Shown here: positions 53,836-62,708 of the stretch, piece after piece
Layout: each line of letters begins with the position of its first letter
Numbering within the stretch: the first letter of the stretch is position 1
DNA from: Synechococcus sp. RS9909
GTDB lineage: Bacteria; Cyanobacteriota; Cyanobacteriia; PCC-6307; Cyanobiaceae
Direction: 5' to 3'
NCBI RefSeq assembly: GCF_014279595.1
Contig: NZ_CP047943.1
Location: 2,354,422 to 2,418,421, forward strand
DNA: 64,000 nt
Program-made: the position numbers and the translations under genes
Notes under the pieces: model-generated
The model's input: the letters and a program-made list of their open reading frames with translations, nothing else
What the model was told of the DNA's origin: nothing
The model's database searches: none

Positions 53836-54065
53836 CAACGGTCGAGCTCGCGCCTGAGGGCATCCCAATCCGGCAGGTCGTTTCGCTCAGACCACAAACC
53901 ACGCCCCTCGCGCAGCCGGGCGAGACGCCCTCCCGCCTCCTGTCGCTGAAGAAACTCATCCAAGGCCTCTCGAATCAGAGCACTCTGGGTACGCCCCGAG
54001 CGCTGAGCCAGAACCCGAAGGCCCTCGTGCTCCTGCTCAGAGAGGTAGATCTGCGTTCTGCGCAC
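53835..54065 (-). CDS. Ribbon-helix-helix (CopG-type) antitoxin
   Basis: The 76-residue protein begins with an RHH DNA-binding domain (RRTQIYLSEQEHEGLRVLA, SGRTQSALIREALDEFL), followed by an acidic/aromatic tail (GLWSERNDLPDWDALRREL) that should wrap around the PIN toxin. It precedes and overlaps that toxin gene. A strong palindrome lies 21 nt upstream of its start. Confidence 0.9.
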   Translation of the reverse strand: MRRTQIYLSEQEHEGLRVLAQRSGRTQSALIREALDEFLQRQEAGGRLARLREGRGLWSERNDLPDWDALRRELDR

Positions 54066-54085
54066 AACCGGACCTCACCCGCAGT

Positions 54086-54104
54086 GATGTATGCATCATA
54101 CATC
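54086..54104 (-). promoter_or_regulatory. Operator/promoter of the RHH-VapC module
   Basis: GATGTATG-CAT-CATACATC is a perfect 8-bp inverted repeat with a 3-nt spacer, 21 nt upstream of the antitoxin ATG on the minus strand. Inside it TATGAT (complement of 54095-54100) has a good -10 sequence. An RHH dimer bound here would cover the promoter, the standard autoregulation of such modules. Protein binding is inferred. Confidence 0.6.
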
Positions 54105-54115
54105 GCAAAGCTGCA

Positions 54116-55228
54116 TCAGAACAACTCCCTCCGCATGGCAGCCAGGATGCGCCGATTACCGCGCCGGTTCTGGACGCCGATCCGCAGCCAGCTCTCATCC
54201 AGCCCTTCAAAGGAGCGGCAATCACGCAGCAGGATGCGATGGCGGCTTTCCAGCGCCTCGCGCAGGGGCTGGAGCGACAACGGCTCACCATCCCGCTCGC
54301 CCCGGATCAACAGGTAGTTCGCCGCTGAGGGCATGGGGCTGATCCCCGGCAGCCCCGCGAGCTGCAGCTGTAGCCAGGCGCCTTCGCGGGCGGTCCAGCG
54401 CTGCACACGCTGCAACCAAGCCTGGTGGCGCTTGGGGCTGCGCAGCAAGGCCTGGCCCACGGCTGACGCCACCGCATTCACCGGCCAGGGATCACGCCAG
54501 GCGGCCCAGCGCTGCAGGCGCTCGGGTTGGGCCACGGCATAACCGAGGCGCAAACCGGCGATGCCATAGAGCTTGGTGAGGCTGCGGATCACCACCAGAT
54601 TGGGGTGCTCCGCCACCAGCGGAATCAGCGACTGCGTCTCGCCACCGGGCACCAGGGGCAGAAACGCCTCATCGCAGATCACCAGAGTGAAGCGCTGCAG
54701 CAGTGGCGCCAGTGAGGCGCGGCTCCAGAGCTGGCCGGTGGGGTTGTGGGGATTGGTGATCCAAAGCACGGAGGCCACCCGGGCCGCAGCCGTGAGCGGG
54801 AACGGTTGCGGAGTCGCCGCACTCCAGCGCAGCGGCAACGCCAAAGCCTCGGATGCCCCATCCCAACAGCGCAGAGCCCGGGCGTAATCAGCAAAGCCAG
54901 GCTGGGGCAGCAGCGAAGGCCCGGCGGCGGCCGCATCGCGAGCAGCCCAGGTGAACAGCTCAGCGGCACCGTTGCCGGGAAGCACCCCGCTCGGATCGAG
55001 GCCATGCACTGCAGCGATGCAACGCCGCAAACGCTCCTGACCGCGATCGGGATAGGGCTGCAACGGCGCCCGCAGCCCCTGCCAGCGTGCTCGCCAGGGC
55101 AAGGGGAAGGGCGCCAAGGAGGCGCTGGCATCGAGCAGCTGATCCGGACGACAACCGAGGCGCCGTGCCGTGGCCTCCAGATTGCCGCCGTGAACTTCAG
55201 GCACAGGAGTGCTGCCAGTGGATGCCAT
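54116..55228 (-). CDS. cobD: Threonine-phosphate decarboxylase-like PLP enzyme
   Basis: The 370-residue protein is a class I/II aminotransferase-fold enzyme close to CobD/CobC of cobalamin synthesis: VHGGNLEATARRLG, LDASASLAPFPLP, NGAAELFTWAARD, WITNPHNPTGQLW, VICDEAFLPLVPG and the PLP-Lys motif RSLTKLYGIAGLRLGY. CobD makes aminopropanol phosphate for the (pseudo)cobalamin side chain. The N-terminal HGGN block is characteristic of CobD rather than HisC. ATG at 55228 (or 55231). No other cob genes lie in the window. Confidence 0.88.
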   Translation of the reverse strand: MASTGSTPVPEVHGGNLEATARRLGCRPDQLLDASASLAPFPLPWRARWQGLRAPLQPYPDRGQERLRRCIAAVHGLDPSGVLPGNGAAELFTWAARDAAAAGPSLLPQPGFADYARALRCWDGASEALALPLRWSAATPQPFPLTAAARVASVLWITNPHNPTGQLWSRASLAPLLQRFTLVICDEAFLPLVPGGETQSLIPLVAEHPNLVVIRSLTKLYGIAGLRLGYAVAQPERLQRWAAWRDPWPVNAVASAVGQALLRSPKRHQAWLQRVQRWTAREGAWLQLQLAGLPGISPMPSAANYLLIRGERDGEPLSLQPLREALESRHRILLRDCRSFEGLDESWLRIGVQNRRGNRRILAAMRRELF

Positions 55229-55413
55229 CATGCAGCGATCGATCGGAAGCGGCCCTGCACGACATCAGCGCCACCCCCACCTTTGTGATCGGCCCCACGA
55301 TCAGCAGTGAGCGTCATCGGGGCGGGGTTGTGGAAGGCGCCTTACCCTGGCCGCAATTCAAGGCGCTGATCGAGCAGCAACTGAAGCAGGCCTCCAACGA
55401 TGCGAAGCGATGA
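55222..55413 (+). pseudogene. C-terminal remnant of a DsbA-like thioredoxin-fold protein
   Basis: A 63-residue open frame has the end of a DsbA/thioredoxin-like protein: a cis-Pro motif in ISATPTFVIG followed by GGVVEGALPWPQFKALIEQQL. The N-terminal part with the CxxC active site is missing, because cobD lies there on the other strand. An ATG at 55222 could still start a short product. The stop overlaps the next gene (ATGA), so it may survive as a leader or as the result of a cobD-side rearrangement. Confidence 0.6.
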
Positions 55414-55787
55414 GCGCTGAGACGCTGCACAACGACAGATCCTGGTTCGCCAGCCATCCGGATGCCGTGGTGCGCTTCCGGCGGCAGCGCCTCGATGAAT
55501 TCGCCGGCCTGGCGGCCCGCGGTGAACAAGCGCCGGTGTTCCGCCCGAGTTTCAGCCGCGAAGAGGCGCTCACCTGGGTGGCGGTGGTGGATCTGTTTCA
55601 GCTGCTGCACGACGCCAACGCGGCCGCCGATGGCACCCGGATGCGGCTGCGGCTGCGCACGATTCCGATTCGAGGCGCAGCGGCACGAAGCCAAGCCAAA
55701 GCAGAACTGATCAAAGCGGTGGCGCGTGAACTACTCGAGCAAGCCCTGCTCGATGAGGCGCTGCACCACAACCTCGACGTGGCCTGA
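55410..55787 (+). CDS. Hypothetical protein
   Basis: The 125-residue soluble protein starts at the ATG overlapping the preceding fragment. It has charged helices (AVVRFRRQRLDEFAGLAARG, TWVAVVDLFQLLHDANAAAD) and ends in a predicted helix (AELIKAVARELLEQALLDEA). No known domain, signal peptide or membrane helix is seen. Its place after the DsbA remnant suggests it once formed a pair with it. It could itself be a degraded gene, though its frame is intact. Confidence 0.6.
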   Translation: MSAETLHNDRSWFASHPDAVVRFRRQRLDEFAGLAARGEQAPVFRPSFSREEALTWVAVVDLFQLLHDANAAADGTRMRLRLRTIPIRGAAARSQAKAELIKAVARELLEQALLDEALHHNLDVA

Positions 55788-55860
55788 CCCCCAGCCGGAT
55801 CGACAGAGGCTGCCGCGACTGATACAAGAAGCCCACTGCCATCGCAGCCGTTACCGACTC

Positions 55861-56694
55861 ATGCGCTCCCGTTCCCTGCTGCTGGCGATCACCCTGTTCG
55901 GCGGCAGCGCCCTCCCTTCCGATTTATCTCCGCCGGCAGCAGCCCATGCAGCCGATACCGAAGCCGTGCTGCTGGTGCTGCAGCAGCGGAGCTGCCCAGG
56001 GTGCAAGCTGCAGGATGCCGATCTGGTGCATGCCGATCTGCGTGATGCGGATCTGAGCGGCGCCCAGTTGCAACGCGCCAACCTTGGCCAGGCCCGCCTC
56101 GATGGAGCGGATCTGCGTGGCGCCGATCTCAGCTTCACCAGCCTGCGTAGTGCCTCCCTGCGCGGCGCCAACCTGGAGGGAGCACGGCTCTATGGCACTG
56201 ATCTGCGGGGGAGCGACCTCAGTGGCGTGCGCCTTGATCAGAACGCTCTGGAGGAAGCGCACTGGCAGGGTGCCCAGGGCATCGCCGGCGGCGTGCAAAG
56301 CCACGCCTCCCTGCACAATGCCGGCGTGGAAGCAGCCCAGGCCGGACGGTGGCAGAACGCGGAAGATCTTTTCGGCGAGGCCATCAAACAAGAACCCACA
56401 CAATCGCTGTCTTGGATTGCCCGGGGCATCGCACGCGCTCAACTCGTCAAAGACGATCTGGCCGCAGCAGATTTTCGCTACGCCGCATCACTACTCCAAC
56501 AAAACGGCAATCAAGCCTGGGCGGAACAACTCCAGGCGGCAGCCAACAATGTGAGCCAACGTCGCCATCACCAAGACACCCCTCCTGCCTCAAACGGCAT
56601 CGGCAGTGGCTTCCTGAGTGGAATGCTCGGCACAATGCGCATGCTGGCTCCGCTAGCAATCAAGGCGTTTGCGCCGATGGGCATGGGCTTCTGA
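55861..56694 (+). CDS. Secreted pentapeptide-repeat protein with TPR-like region
   Basis: The 277-residue protein has a signal peptide (RSRSLLLAITLFGGSALPSD, cleaved near an AAHAA site around residue 32), then CPGCKLQDADL and about a dozen A(D/N)LxX pentapeptide repeats (DADLSGAQLQRANLGQARLD and so on), forming a right-handed beta-helix. After it comes a TPR-like segment (HNAGVEAAQAGRWQNAEDL, QSLSWIARGIARAQLVKDD). Such proteins are abundant in cyanobacteria; the function is unknown. The tail is rich in Gly, Met and Leu. Confidence 0.85.
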   Translation: MRSRSLLLAITLFGGSALPSDLSPPAAAHAADTEAVLLVLQQRSCPGCKLQDADLVHADLRDADLSGAQLQRANLGQARLDGADLRGADLSFTSLRSASLRGANLEGARLYGTDLRGSDLSGVRLDQNALEEAHWQGAQGIAGGVQSHASLHNAGVEAAQAGRWQNAEDLFGEAIKQEPTQSLSWIARGIARAQLVKDDLAAADFRYAASLLQQNGNQAWAEQLQAAANNVSQRRHHQDTPPASNGIGSGFLSGMLGTMRMLAPLAIKAFAPMGMGF

Positions 56695-56714
56695 GCGGCC
56701 AGCCTGTCAGTCAG

Positions 56715-59063
56715 TCAGTTTCCCGTCATAATTTGCCGTGCCGCAGGCAGATTCGGGCGATAGCCATAACCATACGAACCGCCGGAGCGATCATCAATGA
56801 TGCGCGGCGTCACGAGGATGACCAGCTCGCTCTTCGAACGCTGCCCTCCGGAACTACGGAAAAATTGGCCAACAAAGGGGAGATCGCCAAGAATGGGCCA
56901 CTTCGACACCACCTCACGATCCGTGTCGTTAATTACACCCGTGAGAATCAAAGTCTGACCATCTCTGACGCGGATTTTACCCGTATCCAACGAGCGATCA
57001 TTGATAATCGTGATCGCCCCACAATTCCCCACCTGCTCCGAGCCAACGGGCGCCGAAATCTCCGGCGACAACGCAAACGTGATAAATCCATTGTCATCAA
57101 TTTTATCCACTCGCGCGCCAAATGTAAGACCAGCATTCGCGAACACTGGCTGACAAAAGTTATTGCCATTAATATCTTGCTTTACCTCGTACGACGTTAC
57201 AAACTGCGTGCCAACACGCACATAGGCTTCATTGGAATATTCACGACCAATTTTGCCATCTTCAGAGATTTTCCCCTTATCAGTGCCCATCGACTTTTCA
57301 CCTCCTTCCTGGAGCACAAGCGTGGGACTTGCCAACACCTTGGTCGACGAAGACTCAATCTTGGCCCGCAAGAAATCAAAGAATTGATTGGTGGGATACT
57401 GGAATTTGGTCGGCGCCGTGTATTCGACGGTATCTTCAGTCACATCACTGACACCTGGCTGCAGAGGGTTGTTGTAGGTGCCAAAATCGGGCCTCGTCGG
57501 CGATCGCGTCGTATCACCCAGCCGCGTTGATGAACCTGGCAATGGATAGGCCGAGGTCGGTTGATCAAAGAAGGGGGTGTTATCACCGGCAAGGCTGCCA
57601 GTGCCTGGCACAGGCGTCGTACCCTCTTGCGCCGAATATTGACCCGGCAAACCACCGGCTTCCGAACCAGGCGGTTTGTAACTGCCAAAATTAGCCAGCA
57701 ACTCGCCATTATTGCTCACCACAAACATATTACCAGAGCGGAAGGCAAAACTGTTGGCGATCTGCTTGTCATTCTCAAGATTGATATCCAAGATCTTAAC
57801 CGTCAATGCCACCTGCCGCTGCCTCAGGTCAATCTGCTTCAGATAGCTTTCAGCAATCGCAACCAACTGAGAGTCACCCACCAAGGTCACCGTTTGCAAT
57901 CGCGCATCCGTGGTTCCCGTCAAACCCCTGAGAGGCCCCACCGAAGAACCATAAGTCTCCACATTGGTCAACGTGGATCGCGTCTGCGAGGTCTGCGTGC
58001 TGAGCTGCGACGTGCCGGCGGATGCAGGCTCCCCAGTGATAATCGACGTGGTGTTGACCTTACTCATCGAAGCGCCCAGGCTCGCCAGGTAATCGGCAGC
58101 GGACGTGGCGCTGGCCTGATTGAGCCGATACACCTTCGACACCTGAGGGCCAAACGTCTTGGCAGACACAGAGGTCCCCACGAGCAAAGTGCGGCCATCC
58201 AGCTTTCCCTGTAGCCCCGAAGCCAACAAAATGCCGTTCAGGGCACGGGCATAATTTTCATTCTGAAACGACATCGTGACTGGAATCAACCCACCCAGCC
58301 CCTGACCTGAGGGTGGCGTCGTACCGGGAACTCCTGGCGTCGTCGTTGTGCCAGGAAGGTCTTCACCCACAAACACGAAGCCGTAGCCGCCGAGCCTGGC
58401 GATCGACAGCAACGCATCCTTCGCTGGTGCATTATTCAGCGTCAGCGTCACCGGTGGTCCGCTCACATTCACGAAGCTGCGGTTCTGCAGCACCATCGTG
58501 CCCACGGCCATATCGCCTAACGGTGGAGCCACAGCACGGGGGCGCAAGGGTGGGGCATAGCGCGCCTGGGGCACCCGTCCGGGTGTGTTGAGATCCAGCC
58601 GTCCGGTTTGCAGGGTGGGCGAGGCCAGTCCGGGAAACGACAGGATCAGATTGCGACCATCCGCACTCACCAACGGGTCGGGAGGCGTCACCCCATTCAC
58701 CGCATCGAATCGCAACAGATAGGTGGAGCCACTGCCCTCAAGACTGAAGCGCTGGATGCCCAAATCCGGAAGCGACAGCCGCGACACACCACCACGCACA
58801 CCCGGGGTGCCCTGCGTGGTCAGGCGTCCTTGCCATTGGCCGCTCTCCAGCCGCTGCTGCAGCACCGGTTGGGCGCCCACACCCACCACCACGATCTCCA
58901 GCCCCTCCGCACTGCGGCGCGCCTGCAGTTGCATCACGCCATCGGCCTCGGCCAGCACGGGAGCGGCCGCCAACTCATACAAGCCGAACGCCCCCAGCAG
59001 CGCTGTTCCACCGAGGCAGGAGCTCAGCATCGAGGCACAGATCCGTCGCTGCGGCGATCTCAT
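56715..59063 (-). CDS. pilQ: Type IV pilus secretin-like protein
   Basis: A signal peptide (SMLSSCLGGTALLGAFGLYE) opens the 782-residue secretin, followed by an AMIN-type beta domain, STN-like VTLTNNAPAKDALLSIARL-type region, an N1-type domain and the C-terminal secretin core with VLASPTLVLQEGG, NDRSLDTGKIRVRDGQTLIL and ILGDLPFVGQFFRSS. The outer-membrane channel lets the pilus exit. The middle and 3' part of the gene are noticeably AT-richer than the 5' part. The ATG at 59063 is preferred to a TTG at 59126. It is last in the pilMN-pilO-pilQ run. Confidence 0.9.
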   Translation of the reverse strand: MRSPQRRICASMLSSCLGGTALLGAFGLYELAAAPVLAEADGVMQLQARRSAEGLEIVVVGVGAQPVLQQRLESGQWQGRLTTQGTPGVRGGVSRLSLPDLGIQRFSLEGSGSTYLLRFDAVNGVTPPDPLVSADGRNLILSFPGLASPTLQTGRLDLNTPGRVPQARYAPPLRPRAVAPPLGDMAVGTMVLQNRSFVNVSGPPVTLTLNNAPAKDALLSIARLGGYGFVFVGEDLPGTTTTPGVPGTTPPSGQGLGGLIPVTMSFQNENYARALNGILLASGLQGKLDGRTLLVGTSVSAKTFGPQVSKVYRLNQASATSAADYLASLGASMSKVNTTSIITGEPASAGTSQLSTQTSQTRSTLTNVETYGSSVGPLRGLTGTTDARLQTVTLVGDSQLVAIAESYLKQIDLRQRQVALTVKILDINLENDKQIANSFAFRSGNMFVVSNNGELLANFGSYKPPGSEAGGLPGQYSAQEGTTPVPGTGSLAGDNTPFFDQPTSAYPLPGSSTRLGDTTRSPTRPDFGTYNNPLQPGVSDVTEDTVEYTAPTKFQYPTNQFFDFLRAKIESSSTKVLASPTLVLQEGGEKSMGTDKGKISEDGKIGREYSNEAYVRVGTQFVTSYEVKQDINGNNFCQPVFANAGLTFGARVDKIDDNGFITFALSPEISAPVGSEQVGNCGAITIINDRSLDTGKIRVRDGQTLILTGVINDTDREVVSKWPILGDLPFVGQFFRSSGGQRSKSELVILVTPRIIDDRSGGSYGYGYRPNLPAARQIMTGN

Positions 59064-59134
59064 CACAAACAAGGGACCCTGCGCTGCAACCGCTGGCCGG
59101 ATGGTATCGATCCGATCCGGCTCCAACCAGCCCG

Positions 59135-59878
59135 CTACGACGGCGGTGTCGCGCTCTTCGCCTCGTTGGCCTTCTGGGCCTTGGGCGGCAGGGTGTCGTA
59201 GAAGCTCAAACGCAGCTTCAGCTCGGTGAGCACGGGGCCGCTGTCCTCATCAGCCCCTGCGGCATCGTCCGTGGCGCTGGCCACTCCGTTCAGCTCCAGG
59301 TCGCTGGGGCGCACCAGCAGATCAAGCGATTCCATCCGCCGCAGAAACGCCAGCACGTTGGGATAGGAGCCGCGCACCTGGAGCAGCACGCTGGTGATGC
59401 TGTAACCGAGCGCCTCCAGCGGATCGCTCGGCGGCTTGGTCGCCTTTTCAGCCTGGCCCTTCTCGGGCTTGGCGGCGCCTTGTGGGGCAGAAACCACGGG
59501 CTTGGCTGGCACCGGTTCATAGAGCTCGATCGCCACCCCGGTGGCGCGCGCCGCCCGGCTCAGCTCGGCGAGAAAGGTGCGGATCTGGCCCTGGCCCGCC
59601 AGCAACTCCACGAGCAGGGCCTGCTGGTCGCGCGCCGCCTGCTCCTGCTGCTCCGCCTTCGCCAGCTGCGTCTCGAGCAGGGGCAGGCTCGACTGCTTGG
59701 CGCGCAGGGCCTCCAACCGCTGGTGCTGCTGCTGGAGACTGCCCCAGCGGGGCCAGCCAACGATCAACACCAAAGCGGCGGCCAACAATCCGCCCACGAG
59801 GATCGGCAGCCCGAACAGGAGGCGTTCCTGTGTGAATCGCCGGGCCCAGGCGGGCTGATCCGGGCTGAGATTGGTCAC
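59135..59878 (-). CDS. pilO: Type IV pilus assembly protein PilO-like
   Basis: The 247-residue protein has a single N-terminal membrane helix (LPILVGGLLAAALVLIVGWP), a coiled-coil stretch (QQQHQRLEALRAKQSSLPLL, TQLAKAEQQEQAARDQQALL) and a periplasmic ferredoxin-like domain with ELSRAARATGVAIELYEP, SVLLQVRGSYPNVLAFLRRM. A Lys/Glu/Pro-rich insert (KPEKGQAEKATKPP) interrupts the fold. It aligns the inner-membrane pilus platform. GTG start at 59878 overlaps the upstream stop. Confidence 0.88.
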   Translation of the reverse strand: MTNLSPDQPAWARRFTQERLLFGLPILVGGLLAAALVLIVGWPRWGSLQQQHQRLEALRAKQSSLPLLETQLAKAEQQEQAARDQQALLVELLAGQGQIRTFLAELSRAARATGVAIELYEPVPAKPVVSAPQGAAKPEKGQAEKATKPPSDPLEALGYSITSVLLQVRGSYPNVLAFLRRMESLDLLVRPSDLELNGVASATDDAAGADEDSGPVLTELKLRLSFYDTLPPKAQKANEAKSATPPS

Positions 59879-61494
59879 AGGGCCACCCCCGCCTGCTGCA
59901 GCAACTGGAAGCGCCGCACCAGCCCATCGGCCCCGAGCGCCTTCAGGGTGGCCAACGAGGGGCGAGCGGCGGGATCCAGCCCCCAGGTGAGGCTGAAGGT
60001 CACCGCTTGCACAGGCCCCCCGTCATCGCCGGAGCGCGTCGCCTTCACCACCTTCACCCCATCGGGCTCGCTGATCGGCAGCGCTGCAAGGGCCAGCACC
60101 AGGGCATTGATCCGCTCCAGGGGGCCGGGATCCAGCGACGCCTGCGCTTCACCCGACAGCTCGATCGCGTTCCCCTGCACGCGCAGGCTCTGGAGCTGCA
60201 CCCCCGCGGGGGTCACCTGGCGCAGTTGCTCCAGCAGCGCCGACCCGGAGGGCACCGCCACCAGCTGCTCCGCCAGACGGGTGTTGTTCTTGCGCAGAGC
60301 CGTCGTGGTTGAGCGGAGGCGACGCAAGCGCGATTCCGCCCGGGTCACCCGCTGCTCCACCGGCATCAGCTGCGCCAGCTGCTGGGCCTGCTGCCCCTCC
60401 TGCCAGCCCATCAGGGCGAGCAACAGCAGCGACGCCAGCACCAGGCCGCCGCCCCAGAGGCTGCCCTGCAGCAGCAGAGCCCGCGCGGGCGGCGGCCCGG
60501 CTCCAGCCCCAACCCCGGCGGCCGATGCCGCCAGGCCCAGCTCCCGGCGGCGCTCCTCAAGCAGATCCAACCCCGGTGGCGGCGCCTCCGCCTCCGCGCC
60601 CTGGTCGGGGAAGGCCAGGCTCTCGAGCGAGGCAAAACGCGCACCGCCCGCCTCCTCGGCCCAACGACCACCCAGCCACCCCTGCAGCTGCTGCCGCGCC
60701 TCCGCAGGCGCCGTGATCCAACAGCGCAGCGCTGGCGATGCAGCGCCGGCATGCCGCTCCCAGGCCAGCAGCAACGCCTCCAGATCGCTCTGCAGGGCAT
60801 CGGCGGAGGAGAACAGCCGCTCCAGCTCCGGCCAGCCATCCCGCAGCACCAGCAACCGCCAGGCGCTGCCCTGCTGGAGCAGCCAGGCCAGATCACCGGT
60901 CAACGGCATGCCCTCCGCCTCGCACCGCGCCAGCAAGCCCCGGCGGGCGGCCGCCAACACTCCGTCCACCCGCTCCAGACGCAGATCCGCCGCTTCGATC
61001 ACAGCCACCCAGGCCTGAAGCAGCAGCCGCTCCGCTCCCACCAGCAGCTGCGACGCCGACGACAGGCCAGGCGATTCCAGGGCCAGCACCAGCTCAGACA
61101 AAGGAAGCGACCAACCCAGATCCGGCTGGAGGCTGCGCAGGGCTTCAATGCTGAGCGGGGCCTGACCGTCGGGGGGCACCACCAGGCGCCAATGGCAGCA
61201 CTGCAACGGCAGCAACAGCACCAGATCCACCACCGCAGGCGGCAGGCCGTTCTCCAGCAGCCAATCGGCGAGGAAATCCGCCAGGGCATCGCGCTGCAGG
61301 GGCAAACCGTCCCGGCACACGTCCTCCGGCAATGGCACACACCGCTGCTCCCACACGCCTCCCTGGCGCCAGGCCAGGGTCAGCTGCGTGTCGTTGGGAG
61401 CGAGCCACACGGTCTGGCGCCGGGCGAGGGCGCGCCAGGCGAGCATCGACCGCTCCAGGGCCGGGAACCGTTCGCGCAGTGCCGCCAGCTCCAA
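59875..61494 (-). CDS. PilN-like pilus protein with a fused PilM-like N-terminal domain
   Basis: The 539-residue protein has a cytosolic part of about 330 residues, then one membrane helix (GSLWGGGLVLASLLLLALM near 345-365) and a PilN-type periplasmic part (RLAEQLVAVPSGSALLEQLR, TPAGVQLQSLRVQGNAIELS). The N-terminal part has a Trp/Leu-rich, actin-fold-like layout (AADLRLERVDGVLAAARRG) resembling PilM, but I see no ATP-binding phosphate loops. Fusion of the PilM and PilN functions is likely. It starts with a TTG at 61494, 38 nt after pyrD. Confidence 0.75.
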   Translation of the reverse strand: MELAALRERFPALERSMLAWRALARRQTVWLAPNDTQLTLAWRQGGVWEQRCVPLPEDVCRDGLPLQRDALADFLADWLLENGLPPAVVDLVLLLPLQCCHWRLVVPPDGQAPLSIEALRSLQPDLGWSLPLSELVLALESPGLSSASQLLVGAERLLLQAWVAVIEAADLRLERVDGVLAAARRGLLARCEAEGMPLTGDLAWLLQQGSAWRLLVLRDGWPELERLFSSADALQSDLEALLLAWERHAGAASPALRCWITAPAEARQQLQGWLGGRWAEEAGGARFASLESLAFPDQGAEAEAPPPGLDLLEERRRELGLAASAAGVGAGAGPPPARALLLQGSLWGGGLVLASLLLLALMGWQEGQQAQQLAQLMPVEQRVTRAESRLRRLRSTTTALRKNNTRLAEQLVAVPSGSALLEQLRQVTPAGVQLQSLRVQGNAIELSGEAQASLDPGPLERINALVLALAALPISEPDGVKVVKATRSGDDGGPVQAVTFSLTWGLDPAARPSLATLKALGADGLVRRFQLLQQAGVAL

Positions 61495-61532
61495 AGGTGT
61501 GTGGCGTACCGCCGCTGCCGGAAGGGTATCGA

Positions 61533-62696
61533 CTATTGCCAGGGCACGCCGCTGCCCACCGCATCGCGGAGATGGCGAAAGCCATGGCGGTCGAGCTGTT
61601 GCAACAGACCCTCCAGAATTCTCGGCACCAGATCGGGGCCCTCAAAAATCCAGCCCGTGTAGAGCTGAATCAGGGAAGCGCCGGCGGTGATCCGTTCCCA
61701 GGCCGACTCCGGACAGTCAATCCCTCCCACACCGATCAGGGGCAGGGCAGGGCCGGCGGTGGCCCGCAGGCGTCGCATCACCTCCAGGGCGCGATGACGC
61801 AGGGGTGCACCGCTGAGGCCACCGGCCTCCTCCGCCAGGGTGCGGCCGGTCTGGGTCAGGCGCCGCTGCTCAAGCCCGAGCCGATCCAGGCTGGTGTTGA
61901 CGGCGATCACCCCGGCCAGACCCTCTTCGTAGGCGAGGCGGGCGATGGCATCGATCGCGTCATCCTCCAGATCCGGCGCGATCTTCACCAGGAGGGGCGG
62001 ACAGGCCGGCAGGCGACGCAGGCGCTCCACCAGACGGCGCAGCTGGGCGGAATCCTGCAGCTCCCGCAGGCCGGGAGTGTTGGGGGAGCTGACATTGATC
62101 ACGGCATAGTCGGCCAGGGGAGCGAGCAGCTCCAGCGAGGAGGCGTAATCGTCGGGGGCCTGCTCCAGCGATGTGACCTTCGACTTGCCCAGATTGATGC
62201 CCAGAACGGCCGGCCGCTGCCCAGGGGGAGGCAGGGCCTGCCGCTCCAGGGTGCGGCGCATCGCCTCAGCACCGTCGTTGTTGAAGCCCATCCGGTTCAG
62301 GGCGGCCCGTTCCGCCGCCAGACGGAACAGACGCGGCCGGGGGTTGCCCGGCTGGGCATGCCAGGTGACCGTTCCCACCTCGGCGAAACCGAACCCGAAG
62401 CGATCCCACACACCCGCAGCCACACCGTTCTTGTCGAACCCGGCCGCCAGACCCACCGGGTTGGCAAAACGACAACCGAACAGCACCTGCTCCAAACGGA
62501 GATCACGACGATTCAGCTCACCGGCAACACCCTGCAGAACCGTCGACACCCCGGGCCACTGGCGCCTGAGGCTGGCCTGCCCCAGAGCCAACAGGGCCGA
62601 GCGACTCAACTGCTCCGCATCCAGCCCCTCATCCCGGGCCAGCACCGGACCGAGCCAGCGGCGGTAAAAACTCCCGGTGGAGAACGGCTCGGCCAT
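61533..62696 (-). CDS. pyrD: Dihydroorotate dehydrogenase (quinone type)
   Basis: PyrD oxidises dihydroorotate, passing electrons to quinone, in pyrimidine synthesis. The 387-residue protein is the class 2 type with an N-terminal membrane-associating extension, then [55 protein letters not shown] (with the catalytic Ser in the SSPNTPG loop), [30 protein letters not shown] and [16 protein letters not shown]. It lies between rnhA and the pil genes on the same strand. Confidence 0.95.
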   Translation of the reverse strand: MAEPFSTGSFYRRWLGPVLARDEGLDAEQLSRSALLALGQASLRRQWPGVSTVLQGVAGELNRRDLRLEQVLFGCRFANPVGLAAGFDKNGVAAGVWDRFGFGFAEVGTVTWHAQPGNPRPRLFRLAAERAALNRMGFNNDGAEAMRRTLERQALPPPGQRPAVLGINLGKSKVTSLEQAPDDYASSLELLAPLADYAVINVSSPNTPGLRELQDSAQLRRLVERLRRLPACPPLLVKIAPDLEDDAIDAIARLAYEEGLAGVIAVNTSLDRLGLEQRRLTQTGRTLAEEAGGLSGAPLRHRALEVMRRLRATAGPALPLIGVGGIDCPESAWERITAGASLIQLYTGWIFEGPDLVPRILEGLLQQLDRHGFRHLRDAVGSGVPWQ

Positions 62697-62708
62697 CAGC
62701 CCGCCCAG

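Noticed and set aside
56703-56723. Short TCAG tandem repeats between the pentapeptide gene and pilQ
   Set aside because: Only about three to four units; too short to call a repeat feature.
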